Source of the DNA: Liquorilactobacillus nagelii DSM 13675
GTDB taxonomy: Bacteria > Bacillota > Bacilli > Lactobacillales > Lactobacillaceae
Reading direction: 5' to 3'
Assembly (NCBI RefSeq): GCF_019444005.1
Contig: NZ_CP049305.1
Location: 12,181 to 76,180 of the forward strand
DNA: 64,000 nucleotides
This document shows positions 33,909 through 42,842 of the stretch, one piece after another. The notes beneath the pieces are model-generated. The model searched no databases, was not told where the DNA came from, and worked only from the letters and a program-made list of their open reading frames with translations. Numbering within the stretch: position 1 is the stretch's first letter; each line of letters begins with the position of its first letter. The position numbers and the translations under genes were made by a program.

Positions 33909-34950
33909 GGTAGATTGCAAATTTAATCCGAATTTTTGGACAAATTTGTCAGCATAACCTGATACGGTGTTTGCCAGTCGAGTATTTTAAGCGGTCGCTG
34001 GTTAATTTGGAGTAACGTCGTCGTTAAATCTTGAGCGCTAATGTGCTCAAAACGAGTCCCTTTAGGATAAAAATAACGTAAATTCCGATTAAAGCGTTCA
34101 TTACTACCACGTTCAGCTGGAGTATAAGCATGGCAGTAATAGGTCTTAATACCATATTGTGATTCAAGTGATACTAGCCCACTAAACTCAGTGCCACGGT
34201 CCACAGTAAAGCTGTGCACCGGACCATTAAAAGTGGTTAGGAACTTAGTTAGTGCTTCATTAACAGTCGCTGTCGTCCGATCTTTTAACCGGTATGCCCA
34301 AAGGAACCGTGATTTGCGATCGATTAAAGTTAATAAAACTGCCTTACTATGCCCACGAGGACTAACGACTGTATCTAGTTCAAAATCGCCGATGCGATTA
34401 CGTTGATTAATCATCATGGGACGCTGTTCAATTGATCGCCCCAAAGATTGATTATATTTGGATCGTTGGTCAACGTTACGCCGTTGGCGTACGCCATGTT
34501 CAGGTAGATCATTCAAGGAGAAACCAATTCTCCCCTGATTTAGCCAATTATAAATAGATTTAGTAGCTAGTTTAAATTCGTGAGCAATCATTCCTGGTGA
34601 CCAGCTTAGACGTAAATGGTTGAGAATTTTTTGCTTTAAGTCATCGCTCAGCTTAGTTTTCCGACCACATCGTGATCGCTTGTATTCGGCATCTGTTTGT
34701 GCTAATTCAGCCTGATAAGGTTGACATCGAGATAATTCATAAGAAATTGTTGACGGTGATCGGTTCAGCCGAACGCCCATTTGGATATTGGACAGCCCTA
34801 GTTCACAAAAAGTTTCGATTTTAATTCGTTCAGAAAGGTTATACTAGACAAAAGATCAGCTCCTAAAAGATGGGTTTGTGGTAAACACCATTTTAAAGGA
34901 AGCTGATCTTTTTTGTCCGAACAGCGTTCGGATTAATTTTACAATCTACC
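33909..34950. mobile_element. IS30-family element (ISLpl1 type)
   Basis: The 1042-bp element has ends GGTAGATTGCAAATTTAATC and GGTAGATTGTAAAATTAATC in inverted order. Single ends of the same IS are left at 19274-19302 and 35408-35419, and a truncated copy at 42249-42842. Confidence 0.9.
33923..34780 (-). CDS. IS30-family transposase, N-terminus frameshifted
   Basis: 285 residues are open from an internal ATG (MGVRLNRSPSTISYELSRCQ) with the catalytic DDE blocks (DFELDTVV, VDRGTEFSG, SNERFNRNLR). The full gene probably begins near 34852 (SSITF-type start), but one T is missing around 34835, shifting the first 24 codons. Either it is inactive or this is a sequencing error; the truncated N-terminus keeps most of the helix-turn-helix. 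Confidence 0.85.
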   Translation of the reverse strand: MGVRLNRSPSTISYELSRCQPYQAELAQTDAEYKRSRCGRKTKLSDDLKQKILNHLRLSWSPGMIAHEFKLATKSIYNWLNQGRIGFSLNDLPEHGVRQRRNVDQRSKYNQSLGRSIEQRPMMINQRNRIGDFELDTVVSPRGHSKAVLLTLIDRKSRFLWAYRLKDRTTATVNEALTKFLTTFNGPVHSFTVDRGTEFSGLVSLESQYGIKTYYCHAYTPAERGSNERFNRNLRYFYPKGTRFEHISAQDLTTTLLQINQRPLKILDWQTPYQVMLTNLSKNSD

Positions 34951-35381
34951 ATATATATGATTTTGATGATTTGATCGAAGAAAATGGAAAAATTCAAACA
35001 AATGGATTGTTATTATTTTTAGGAACAATGGCTGGAGTAAATGGATCAGCTTCTTTGTTGCGGGTGTCAAGTTCTAATGCTATAAAGTATGCTTCTAAAC
35101 AAATATTAGGGAAACCTTTAATGAAAACTTTGTGGTACCCATTATTAAAAAAAATAACTAGTATAGTTGCTGGCAAAACACTAACCAAAAAGGGACTAGC
35201 CTCTGGAATTGCGAAAATTGTTCCAGTCGTTGGTGGGGTTACTTCGGGAAGTATAACTATGATTGGAATGGAAATGTCAGGTAAGAAACTAAATTCAGAG
35301 TTATTAAGGGGATTTGAACAGAATTATTCAGAAAGAGATTATGAAAAAGATATAAAAATTATTGAAGCAGAAATAATATAA
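34951..35381 (+). pseudogene. C-terminal fragment of a membrane-associated (EcsC-like?) protein
   Basis: Coherent coding sequence begins at the IS30 end (YDFDDLIEENGKIQTNG) and includes LASGIAKIVPVVGGVTSGSI, a Gly-rich hydrophobic segment resembling the end of EcsC-family proteins. Its start was lost with the IS30 insertion; an apparent start at 34878 lies in IS DNA. The family call is weak. Confidence 0.4.
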
Positions 35382-35424
35382 ATAGGGTTCTTGCCAAGAA
35401 ACTATAAGGTAGATTGTAACGTTT

Positions 35425-35682
35425 ATGGAACAATATCAGTGGCAAGACAAAACAATCTATCCGGTCTATACCCATGAAGGTAGCCGCTTTGGTGACAGTT
35501 TGAATGAACTATCAGAGATTGCCCAAGGAGCCTCGATTGAACGTGGATTGGCAGTTCGTGGGGTATGTGCTTACGACACTGATCAAGCCATCAAAAATTG
35601 GTTAAATAATTACGATCAAAAAGCAGATGACCAACCGCTGGGAACGGTATCATATTGGCATCCACAATATAAAGATGAATAA
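35425..35682 (+). pseudogene. Flavodoxin, C-terminal half
   Basis: The 85-residue frame reads WQDKTIYPVYTHEGSRFGDS and GLAVRGVCAYDTDQAIKNWL, the second half of Flavodoxin_4-type proteins of lactobacilli (usual length near 150-180). The N-terminal FMN-phosphate loop is absent. A 12-bp remnant of an IS30 end lies 6 bp upstream (35408-35419), marking the recombination point. Confidence 0.65.
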
Positions 35683-36069
35683 GTTAGAAACAGGTAACAA
35701 TGACAATTCCTGATAGATAATCATAGTACGACTATATTTTTAAGGTTCATCATAGAAAAGAAGAATTACACCAGCCTCAAACAAGAAATCAATGATGTTT
35801 TGGTCGCTGCTAGTTTGGATTCCTTGGACCTGATAATATACCTACGGTGTCTTTTTAGCTCGGTTATGTATCCAGCATGATTTATAGCTGGAGAAAACGA
35901 TCCAGATATTTAAAATAGATAAAGAAAATTCAGAAATCACTTTTAAAGTTGGCGGTGTCTGTGTTTCGAATAAGTAACTAAATGTGACAACTTATCGTTA
36001 CTTGAATATTTTTGATTAGTTTGCTAGCATATAAGAAGTATTATTAAAACATGAATAAATAAATCAGTT
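35683..36069. other. Noncoding region of scrambled remnants
   Basis: No complete gene is present. The stretch near 35770-35860 resembles degenerate transposase coding DNA with stops, but I cannot assign it. A possible promoter (TTGAAT at about 36003) precedes the hairpin at 36070. Confidence 0.4.
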
Positions 36070-36131
36070 GACGTAAGCTCAAGGTGTTCTCTTTCAGGGG
36101 TGTGTAAGAGGTATCTGGGTTTACGTTTTTT
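36070..36131 (+). terminator. Structured terminator in the leader of the antiporter gene (attenuator candidate)
   Basis: ACGTAAGCTCA pairs over 11 bp with TGGGTTTACGT (two G-U pairs). The 36-nt interior can form a further hairpin, and TTTTTT follows. It ends only 19 bp before the TTG start and before GAGGAGG, so it lies in the leader of the antiporter gene rather than after an upstream gene. Confidence 0.6.
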
Positions 36132-36149
36132 GTATGAGGAGGTTTTTGT

Positions 36150-37304
36150 TTGGAATTTTTAGGTACCTTGGTGATCATCTTGATTACAACTAGTCTATTT
36201 GGCCATCTAGCCTCTAGGGTTGGTATCCCAGCAGTGATCGGTCAATTATTTGTTGGAATTATTCTTGGCCCTGCGTTGTTGAATTGGGTTCACGCCAATG
36301 ATTTCATCCATATTTTTTCAGAGATTGGGGTTATCATCTTAATGTTTATCGCCGGACTTGAGAGTGATCTTACATTGCTTAAAAAATATTTGCGTCCTAG
36401 CATAATTGTCGCGTTGTTAGGAGTTTTGATTCCGATGGTACTGATCTATCCAGTTGGTATTGTTTTTGGCTTGACACAATTTGAAAGCTTGTTTTTGAGC
36501 GTTATTTTTGCCGCAACGTCGGTTTCAATTTCAGTTGCTGTCATGAAAGAACTAAATTTACTTGATAGTAAGAGCGGTTCAACAGTCCTCGGTGCCGCGG
36601 TGGTTGACGATGTGCTAGCTGTCGTTTTACTTAGCATTATGGTCAGTTTAATAGGTACAAAGGCTGGTACGGATACCCAGATACCGCTAGCTCTGACTTT
36701 TTTAGAGCAGCTAATTTACTTTGCCGCAATTTATTTCGTGATGCGTTTTATCGCCCCTCTCCTCGCTAGACTAGGCACCAAATTATTGAATCCAGTGGGA
36801 CCTACTATAATGGCGATGATTTTGTGTTTTGGTATGGCATATATTGCAGATCTGATTGGACTGAGTGCAGTGATTGGGGCCTTTTTTGCAGGAATTGCGA
36901 TTGCACAAACTCATGTAGCTCATGAAGTTGATCAAAGTATCGAACCAATCGGTTATGCGATTTTCATTCCTGTATTCTTCGTTTCAATTGGTTTAAATAT
37001 GTCACTAGCTGGCATAGAACACGATTTGTTATTAATTATCGTATTGACGATTGTGGCAACACTGACAAAACTATTAGGAGCGGGAAGTGGGGCTAAATGG
37101 GCCGGATTCAGTTCGAATGAAGCTTACCTCGTTGGTGCGGGGATGGTCTCGCGTGGGGAAATGGCCTTGATTATCGCTCAAATAGGCTACCAATCCAAAC
37201 TAATCAGTGATGATTACTATTCGGCAATTATCACTGCCATTATCCTAACAACGTTATTAGCACCATTACTACTCAAACATGCGGCTCGTCATATAAACTA
37301 CTAA
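36150..37304 (+). CDS. CPA2-family cation/proton antiporter (NapA/KefB-like)
   Basis: The 384-residue membrane protein has about 12-13 helices and no C-terminal TrkA domain. It starts EFLGTLVIILITTSLFGHLA and holds VVDDVLAVVLLS, the double-Asp-containing helix of CPA2 exchangers, plus MVSRGEMALI. It probably exchanges Na+ or K+ for H+ at the membrane. The TTG start follows GAGGAGG at 7-bp spacing. Paired with the downstream ClC gene (122-bp gap), it suggests pH or salt stress tolerance. Confidence 0.88.
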   Translation: MEFLGTLVIILITTSLFGHLASRVGIPAVIGQLFVGIILGPALLNWVHANDFIHIFSEIGVIILMFIAGLESDLTLLKKYLRPSIIVALLGVLIPMVLIYPVGIVFGLTQFESLFLSVIFAATSVSISVAVMKELNLLDSKSGSTVLGAAVVDDVLAVVLLSIMVSLIGTKAGTDTQIPLALTFLEQLIYFAAIYFVMRFIAPLLARLGTKLLNPVGPTIMAMILCFGMAYIADLIGLSAVIGAFFAGIAIAQTHVAHEVDQSIEPIGYAIFIPVFFVSIGLNMSLAGIEHDLLLIIVLTIVATLTKLLGAGSGAKWAGFSSNEAYLVGAGMVSRGEMALIIAQIGYQSKLISDDYYSAIITAIILTTLLAPLLLKHAARHINY

Positions 37305-37426
37305 AACATCTTAGCGGTATGACACCCCTTCTCTGTGAAAAATAACTACTAGATTTCATCGAGATATTGCCTAGTTTAATTAAGCACTAAATTATATAAT
37401 ATTGGTTATAATGGAGGATTAGTTAT

Positions 37427-38989
37427 TTGATACAGCTTGTAAAAGAAAAATTTGACGTTACTCGTTTGCGATTTGTTTTACTCGGCCTGCTTGTGGGTTT
37501 AATGAGTGGCACCGTTGTTAGCTTATTTCGCTATTGTATTGAGATAGGGCTGCACTATAGTCGATTGGTATATAGATACTTACGAATCGCGCCATTTGTT
37601 TGGTGGGAATGGGCATTGTTGATTGGCATCAACCTTGGTTTAGCTTTAATTGTGGCTCGACTTCTCAAGAGAGAACCTTATATCTCTGGTTCCGGAATTC
37701 CGCAAGTTGAAGGTCAATTGGCTGGCGAATTGGAAATGCACTGGTGGTCAATTCTTTGGCGAAAATTTATCGGTGGTATTCTGGCATTGGGACCCGGATT
37801 ATTTCTCGGACGAGAAGGACCGTCGATTCAATTAGGTGCGTCAGTTGGTCAAGGTTTCGCTGCTGGGTTTAAGTTATCAGGAACTGATCGCCGACTGCTA
37901 ATTGCATCAGGCGCCGCTGCTGGATTAGCAGCGGCGTTTAATGCTCCCATTGCTGGAACTCTATTTGTCTTAGAAGAGATTTACCATAATTTTTCACCGC
38001 TGGTTTGGTTAACAGCATTAGCCGGAGCAATTGGTTCAAATTTTATCTCGCTGAATGTTTTCGGACTTGTTCCCGTGTTACATTTAAATTATTCACGTAG
38101 TTTACCAGTATCAAATTATTGGCACTTAATTTTACTCGGCATTGTTTTGGGATTGTTTGGTTACTTATATCAACGGGTCTTGTTAGTTATGCCTCGGTGG
38201 TATCATCAACTGACACATTTGCCACGCCCAATACAAGGTATCGTACCATTTCTGCTGGTAATCTTAGTTGGTTACTTTTCGCCAAATTTACTCGGTGGTG
38301 GTAATGGATTAATTGTTGGATTTGGCCAGTATGTTCCACCTTTGTTTGTACTAATTGCAATTTTTATTATACGATTCGTCTTTTCAATGATTTCATATGG
38401 TTCCGGATTACCTGGCGGTATTTTTTTGCCGATTCTTTCTTTAGGTGCTGTGATTGGTGCGGTTTATGGCGTCTTAATGAATCAATTAGGATTATTATCG
38501 CATGTCTATATCATGAACCTAATCATTTTTTCCATGGCCGGTTACTTTGCTGGAATTGGAAAAGCTCCCTTCACAGCTATCTTGCTGGTAACAGAAATGG
38601 TTGGCAATTTAACACATTTAATGCCATTAGCAGTCATATCGTTAACTGCTTACCTTGTTGTTGATTTATTAGGCGGTGCACCAATCTATGAAGCATTGCT
38701 TAAGCAGATGACAATGCCTAAAACTGTTCAGCAACTTCATCGACCTGATCATTTGGAAATACCGGTTTTCTTTGGCAGTCCCTTAAACGGCAAAATGGTC
38801 CGAGACATGCCATGGCCTAAAGAAGCACTGCTCATTGGAATCCGGCGTGGTGAACAAGAAGTGATTCCACATGGTGACACCTTGATTCATGAAGGTGATA
38901 CGTTAGTACTGTTAACTGATACAACCCAACGAACCCGAGTTAAACAACGGATTGATGCATTATTAGCAACTTTAGAAAAAAAACACTGA
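37427..38989 (+). CDS. ClC-family chloride channel/exchanger with RCK_C domain
   Basis: The 520-residue ClC protein has the three anion-pore signatures: GSGIP (88-92), GREGP (128-132, Glu130 equals the gating Glu148 of E. coli ClC) and GGIFLP (330-335). A C-terminal RCK_C/TrkA_C domain (about 440-512) is fused to it. Canonical motifs argue for Cl-/H+ exchange, used in extreme-acid resistance, not for fluoride export. The TTG start follows GGAGG at 9-bp spacing. Confidence 0.9.
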   Translation: MIQLVKEKFDVTRLRFVLLGLLVGLMSGTVVSLFRYCIEIGLHYSRLVYRYLRIAPFVWWEWALLIGINLGLALIVARLLKREPYISGSGIPQVEGQLAGELEMHWWSILWRKFIGGILALGPGLFLGREGPSIQLGASVGQGFAAGFKLSGTDRRLLIASGAAAGLAAAFNAPIAGTLFVLEEIYHNFSPLVWLTALAGAIGSNFISLNVFGLVPVLHLNYSRSLPVSNYWHLILLGIVLGLFGYLYQRVLLVMPRWYHQLTHLPRPIQGIVPFLLVILVGYFSPNLLGGGNGLIVGFGQYVPPLFVLIAIFIIRFVFSMISYGSGLPGGIFLPILSLGAVIGAVYGVLMNQLGLLSHVYIMNLIIFSMAGYFAGIGKAPFTAILLVTEMVGNLTHLMPLAVISLTAYLVVDLLGGAPIYEALLKQMTMPKTVQQLHRPDHLEIPVFFGSPLNGKMVRDMPWPKEALLIGIRRGEQEVIPHGDTLIHEGDTLVLLTDTTQRTRVKQRIDALLATLEKKH

Positions 38990-39100
38990 GACTAAGTTAA
39001 TAGGCAAATTGGTCTATCATAATAATAAATATTAGATTAAGTGGGTCCGTTGCCAGACATAAACATATTGGGAAACTATATACAAATACGGCGAAGTACG

Positions 39101-39157
39101 AAAAACGCTGAAAAAGAATTAGTTGAACCTATTTTTGAAAAATACAAAGATAAATAA
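39101..39157 (+). pseudogene. Last codons of a second AP2-type gene
   Basis: NAEKELVEPIFEKYKDK and a stop match the end of the gene at 3337-3809 (14 of 17 residues). Upstream homology stops abruptly. It stands in the same position before a holin-like toxin module. Confidence 0.7.
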
Positions 39158-39211
39158 TAAGCTGAAAATGCCTTGCTACCCAATTTTTCATAGTCATGCT
39201 ATAATGAAAAA

Positions 39212-39333
39212 GAAAAAGGAAGTCCCACGTGAACAGGACTTCCCGTGTAGAGCCGTTAAAGACGGTGGCAGATATTAAAACAACACTAGTTCGCCCCATA
39301 ACCGGTCAAAGTTATGTGGGGCGGCTTTTTCAT
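39212..39333 (+). ncRNA. Antisense RNA (type I antitoxin candidate), copy C
   Basis: TATAAT lies at 39200-39205. The transcript would hold GGAAGTCC/GGACTTCC, GCCGTTAAAGACGGT and a terminator CGCCCCATAAC/GTTATGTGGGGCG with a T run. Paired changes relative to copies A and B keep the stems. Confidence 0.65.
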
Positions 39334-39419
39334 TTGTGGTGTTTGTCGATATAGCTGAGTAGCGCGATTAAAAACGTGCCAAACAGCAACATCAACGAGA
39401 GTGTCTGAAAGACGCTCAT
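39330..39419 (-). CDS. Putative holin-like toxin (type I TA), copy C
   Basis: The protein is the same 29 residues as copy B, with synonymous DNA changes. Unlike copy B it keeps a minus-strand TATAAT near 39522-39517. A strong leader start (GAGGTGAGG, ATG at 39459) opens an overlapping frame that covers the whole toxin gene. Confidence 0.7.
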   Translation of the reverse strand: MSVFQTLSLMLLFGTFLIALLSYIDKHHK

Positions 39420-39548
39420 TGACTGTGAAGCCTTCCTGAAGATTATTCCATGTTCCCATGAGCCTCACCTCGCAAGGGAAAAGACAATCATTGCCATTAA
39501 AGCTTCTTGCTTAATCTATTATACAGGGAAATGGGGATAGAATAGTGT

Positions 39549-39776
39549 CTATGCATAATCAGCTTTCTTTAATCTTCGAGCCATAAATAGCCAAGCTATT
39601 AACGAAAACAACAGGACTATAAATACCGTGATGTAACTCGTGTTTCCGTGATAAGTTAAAGATTCGATCCAAAAAAAATTAAGACAACTAGGATATTCAC
39701 GAGAAACCTTGTTTCCAGATGAAAAAACATTTGATGGTAAATACAGGGAAACGATAAATTCAATTAATAATTCGCA
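39549..39776 (-). pseudogene. C-terminal fragment of a membrane protein
   Basis: The frame without a start reads ELLIEFIVSLYLPSNVFSSG to a final membrane span ITVFIVLLFSLIAWLFMARR. It looks like the end of a permease (ABC-2 type possible). It is cut upstream by the resolvase control region. Confidence 0.4.
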
Positions 39777-39794
39777 CTAAGCTTAAAGGCCACT

Positions 39795-39835
39795 AGGGTA
39801 TACCCTAATGGTCTTTTTTATTTCTGTGCTATACT
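39795..39835 (+). promoter_or_regulatory. Promoter and palindromic operator of resolvase 2
   Basis: AGGGTATACCCT (39795-39806) is a perfect palindrome. A T run and TATACT (39830-39835) follow, as before the first resolvase. Confidence 0.6.
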
Positions 39836-39881
39836 AGGAATTACAAGTGTTCATTAGAACTGTCCAAAAGGAGAATTGGAA

Positions 39882-40469
39882 ATGGCTAAAATCGGTTATG
39901 CGCGTGTGAGTTCCAAGGAGCAACATTTAGATCGACAGTTAGCGGCTTTAAAAGACGTTGATAAATTATTTACGGATAAATTAAGTGGGGCTAACACTAA
40001 TCGGCCAGAACTGCAAAAAATGCTGGCCTATATTCGTGAGGGTGATATTGTAATGGTCACTGAATTAGATCGTTTAGGCAGAAACAACCATGATTTGACT
40101 AAGATCATGAACTCCATTCAAAATAAGGGTGCCACCCTAGATGTGTTGAATTTACCGTCCATGACAGGGATTGCTGACCCCAATTTACGTCAACTCATGA
40201 CCAACCTCATTATTGAACTTTATAAATACCAAGCTGAAAGTGAACGTAAGCGGATCATCGAACGTCAGCAACAAGGCATTGCCCTGGCTAAACAACAAGG
40301 CAAATATCATGGGCGCAAACCCCAATACACCCAAGGCGATCCCCGCTTGCAACATGCTTTTAAGCTTTATCGAGCAGGCATGAGTGACATTGATGTGTCC
40401 CAAAATACAGGTATTAAACGGACGACCTTTATTCGATACCGTGTGAAATACGGTATTAAAAGAAAATAG
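39882..40469 (+). CDS. Serine recombinase (resolvase/invertase family)
   Basis: The 195-residue protein begins MAKIGYARVSSKEQHLDRQL with catalytic Ser10, LDRLGRNNHDL and a C-terminal helix-turn-helix (SDIDVSQNTGIKRTTFIRYR). AAAGGAG 8 bp before supports ATG 39882. It is a relative of the resolvase at 12406, with clearly different DNA, so it came from another replicon. Confidence 0.9.
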   Translation: MAKIGYARVSSKEQHLDRQLAALKDVDKLFTDKLSGANTNRPELQKMLAYIREGDIVMVTELDRLGRNNHDLTKIMNSIQNKGATLDVLNLPSMTGIADPNLRQLMTNLIIELYKYQAESERKRIIERQQQGIALAKQQGKYHGRKPQYTQGDPRLQHAFKLYRAGMSDIDVSQNTGIKRTTFIRYRVKYGIKRK

Positions 40470-40529
40470 GGCCCCCCTTTTGGTTGGCGCTGGTCCGTGT
40501 CAAGTAGACAGGTCAAATAATTAAAGTTC

Positions 40530-41409
40530 CTATGCAATTTCTTTTACGGCATGATTCCGATATTCCATCGGCGTCATGCCGTTTGGTGTTTCTTGGCGTC
40601 GTTCATAGTTATACCAGTGAATGGTGTCTTCAATCTGTTTCATCATCTCAACTTCAGATAAAGCTTGTTCAAATGCAAAGCGTTCGGTTTTCAGATGACT
40701 CCAGAAGCTTTCCATCGGGCTGTTATCCCCTGGAGTGCCTGGGCGAGACATACTATGAATAATGCCTTCTCCAGCCAAAAATGTATTGTACTCGCCACCT
40801 GTGTACGCCGATCCTTGATCACTATGCATCGTCTTGGGCTTAATGCCATTATTGTTCTTAAGGGCCAATTTGATGGTATCTGTCACTAGTTGTGCAGTCT
40901 CAGTTGGCGCGACGCGCCAGGCAATAATGCTATGATCATACAGATCTTTTACGGCACTGAGTCGAAGCTTCTTCTCGTTCTTGATTCCATAGGTTAACTC
41001 TGAACAATCGGTGACCATGACTAAATTAGGCCTGACTGGATGGAACGCATGTCCAGCGTCCACAGTGTACAGCTTGTTGGCAAGGAGATACTCTTTCTTC
41101 TCGGCTCTGCGATCATGCTTCGCGACGCGAAGAAGAGGCCCGTATGTGACCTTTGCGCATAATTCGACGAACACGGCCGTGACTGACATGATACGGCGTT
41201 TCGACGTTGATGTAGGTCACGAGTCGCTTAACGCCGAAGATGTAATGATTATTTTCTTCAAGCTCAATAATATATTCGAGAATCGCCTGATTCTCTAATT
41301 GATGTATCGTTGGTTTACGATTCAACCACTTGTAATATGCGGCACGCGAAATATCAAGAGCACGGCACGCAGTGCTAATGCCATAAGGCTTGGCCGAATC
41401 TGGATTCAT
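40530..41409 (-). pseudogene. IS3-family OrfB, frameshifted
   Basis: The first part (ISTACRALDISRAAYYKWLN) is open to about 41113 and the catalytic part (VMVTDCSELTYG, TMHSDQGSAYTGG, SPMESFWSHLKTE) continues in another frame from about 41150. One indel near 41130-41150 separates them, either a true mutation or a base-calling error. Confidence 0.85.
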
Positions 41410-42131
41410 TTCTTGTGCGAGTTGTTGAATGGTCTGATATTGCTCGTCTGAGCGGCATTCCTTCTTTCTATTTCCTGAAGTTTTTTTAGAACGGCGGCCT
41501 CCGTTGAGACGTATTCAAGTCGCGCCTTAAGGCGTTTGATCTCAAGATCCTTCTTCTCAAGTTCGGTCAGTTGATCATTATTTTCCTTGGATTTACCACG
41601 CCGATCGGCAAGTGACGATTCACCACTTCGCTTGAATTTCTTGACCCAGGCATAGACTTGTCCATACGAAACGTCGAAGTGCTTTGTCGCTTCAACGTAA
41701 TTCAATTCATTGGCGATAGTCCATTGTGCAATCTCGATACGTTCAGCTTGCGTCGTCTTAAGGCCATCCTTCATGGGTGCAGCCCTCCTAGCGGATTTAA
41801 GTAATTTACCACCATTATACAGGGAAACCCATTGAACTATGACACCACTATTGGGAATACCGAATTCTCTGGCTAACTTGGGATATGAGGTACTACCTCC
41901 AAGATACTTCTGAACGACCTCAAGTTTGAATTCTTGAGAGTAGACTCGATTGGTTCGTTTTCGCTTAAGCCCGTCCACACCATCTGACTCGTAACGTTCT
42001 AACCATTGCTGGATTTGTGAATCATGAACACCATACTGTCTATGAATTGAATTAGCAGACTGGCCCTTTTGGACCAGACCAATATAAAAGAGCTTCTCAT
42101 CTAACGTATATCTAGAACCTTTTCGGCCCAT
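41406..42131 (-). CDS. IS3-family transposase OrfA (two HTH domains)
   Basis: The 241-residue protein has three helix-turn-helix-like segments (ANSIHRQYGVHDSQIQQWLE, LAREFGIPNSGVIVQWVSLY, TKHFDVSYGQVYAWVKKFKR) and a coiled-coil end. This long OrfA is typical of IS150-like elements. Its stop overlaps the OrfB frame by 4 bp. Confidence 0.88.
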   Translation of the reverse strand: MGRKGSRYTLDEKLFYIGLVQKGQSANSIHRQYGVHDSQIQQWLERYESDGVDGLKRKRTNRVYSQEFKLEVVQKYLGGSTSYPKLAREFGIPNSGVIVQWVSLYNGGKLLKSARRAAPMKDGLKTTQAERIEIAQWTIANELNYVEATKHFDVSYGQVYAWVKKFKRSGESSLADRRGKSKENNDQLTELEKKDLEIKRLKARLEYVSTEAAVLKKLQEIERRNAAQTSNIRPFNNSHKK

Positions 42132-42248
42132 ACAAAAACTCCTTTCTAGGAAGACAAGCTTTAATTATTTGCTTGTCTACCCAAGAAGGAGTATAGCCTT
42201 AACTGAAAGGGTCCCTATTTTCTTTACTTAATAAGTCTAATTAAATTA

Positions 42249-42842
42249 GGTAGATTGCAAATTTAATCCGAATTTTTGGACAAATTTGTCAGCATAACCT
42301 GATACGGTGTTTGCCAGTCGAGTATTTTAAGCGGTCGCTGGTTAATTTGGAGTAACGTCGTCGTTAAATCTTGAGCACTAATGTGCTCAAAACGAGTCCC
42401 TTTAGGATAAAAATAACGTAAATTCCGATTAAAGCGTTCATTACTACCACGTTCAGCTGGAGTATAAGCATGGCAGTAATAGGTCTTAATACCATATTGT
42501 GATTCGAGTGATACTAGCCCACTAAACTCAGTGCCACGGTCCACAGTAAAGCTGTGCACCGGACCATTAAAAGTGGTTAGGAACTTAGTTAGTGCTTCAT
42601 TAACAGTCGCTGTCGTCCGATCTTTTAACCGGTATGCCCAAAGGAACCGTGATTTGCGATCGATTAAAGTTAATAAAACTGCCTTACTATGCCCACGAGG
42701 ACCAACGACTGTATCTAGTTCAAAATCGCCGATGCGCTTACGTTGATTAATCATCATGGGACGCTGTTCAATTGATCGCCCCAAAGATTGATTATATTTG
42801 GATCGTTGGTCAACGTTACGCCGTTGGCGCACGCCATGTTCA
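42249..42842. mobile_element. IS30-family element, truncated by IS5
   Basis: It is near-identical to 33909-34502, with a few substitutions. It keeps one end and the last 189 transposase codons (42263 onward); the rest is missing, cut where the IS5 element begins, and does not resume beyond it. Confidence 0.88.
42263..42842 (-). pseudogene. IS30-family transposase, C-terminal part
   Basis: The DDE domain is intact (DFELDTVVGPRGH, with Gly where the copy at 33923 has Ser) but the helix-turn-helix half is lost, so it should be unable to transpose. Confidence 0.85.

Larger units (their letters stand above)
40498..42186. mobile_element. IS3-family element (IS150-like group)
   Basis: The end regions share GTAGACA and CAAATAATTAAAG in inverted order (about 40498-40532 and 42155-42186). 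It holds OrfA and OrfB on the minus strand and is unrelated to the IS3 copies at 13866 and 26646. Confidence 0.8.

Noticed and set aside
36061..36150. Fluoride riboswitch before the antiporter/ClC genes
   Set aside because: The crcB-motif consensus is not visible and the ClC protein has chloride-type GREGP and GSGIP motifs, not the fluoride-type ones.
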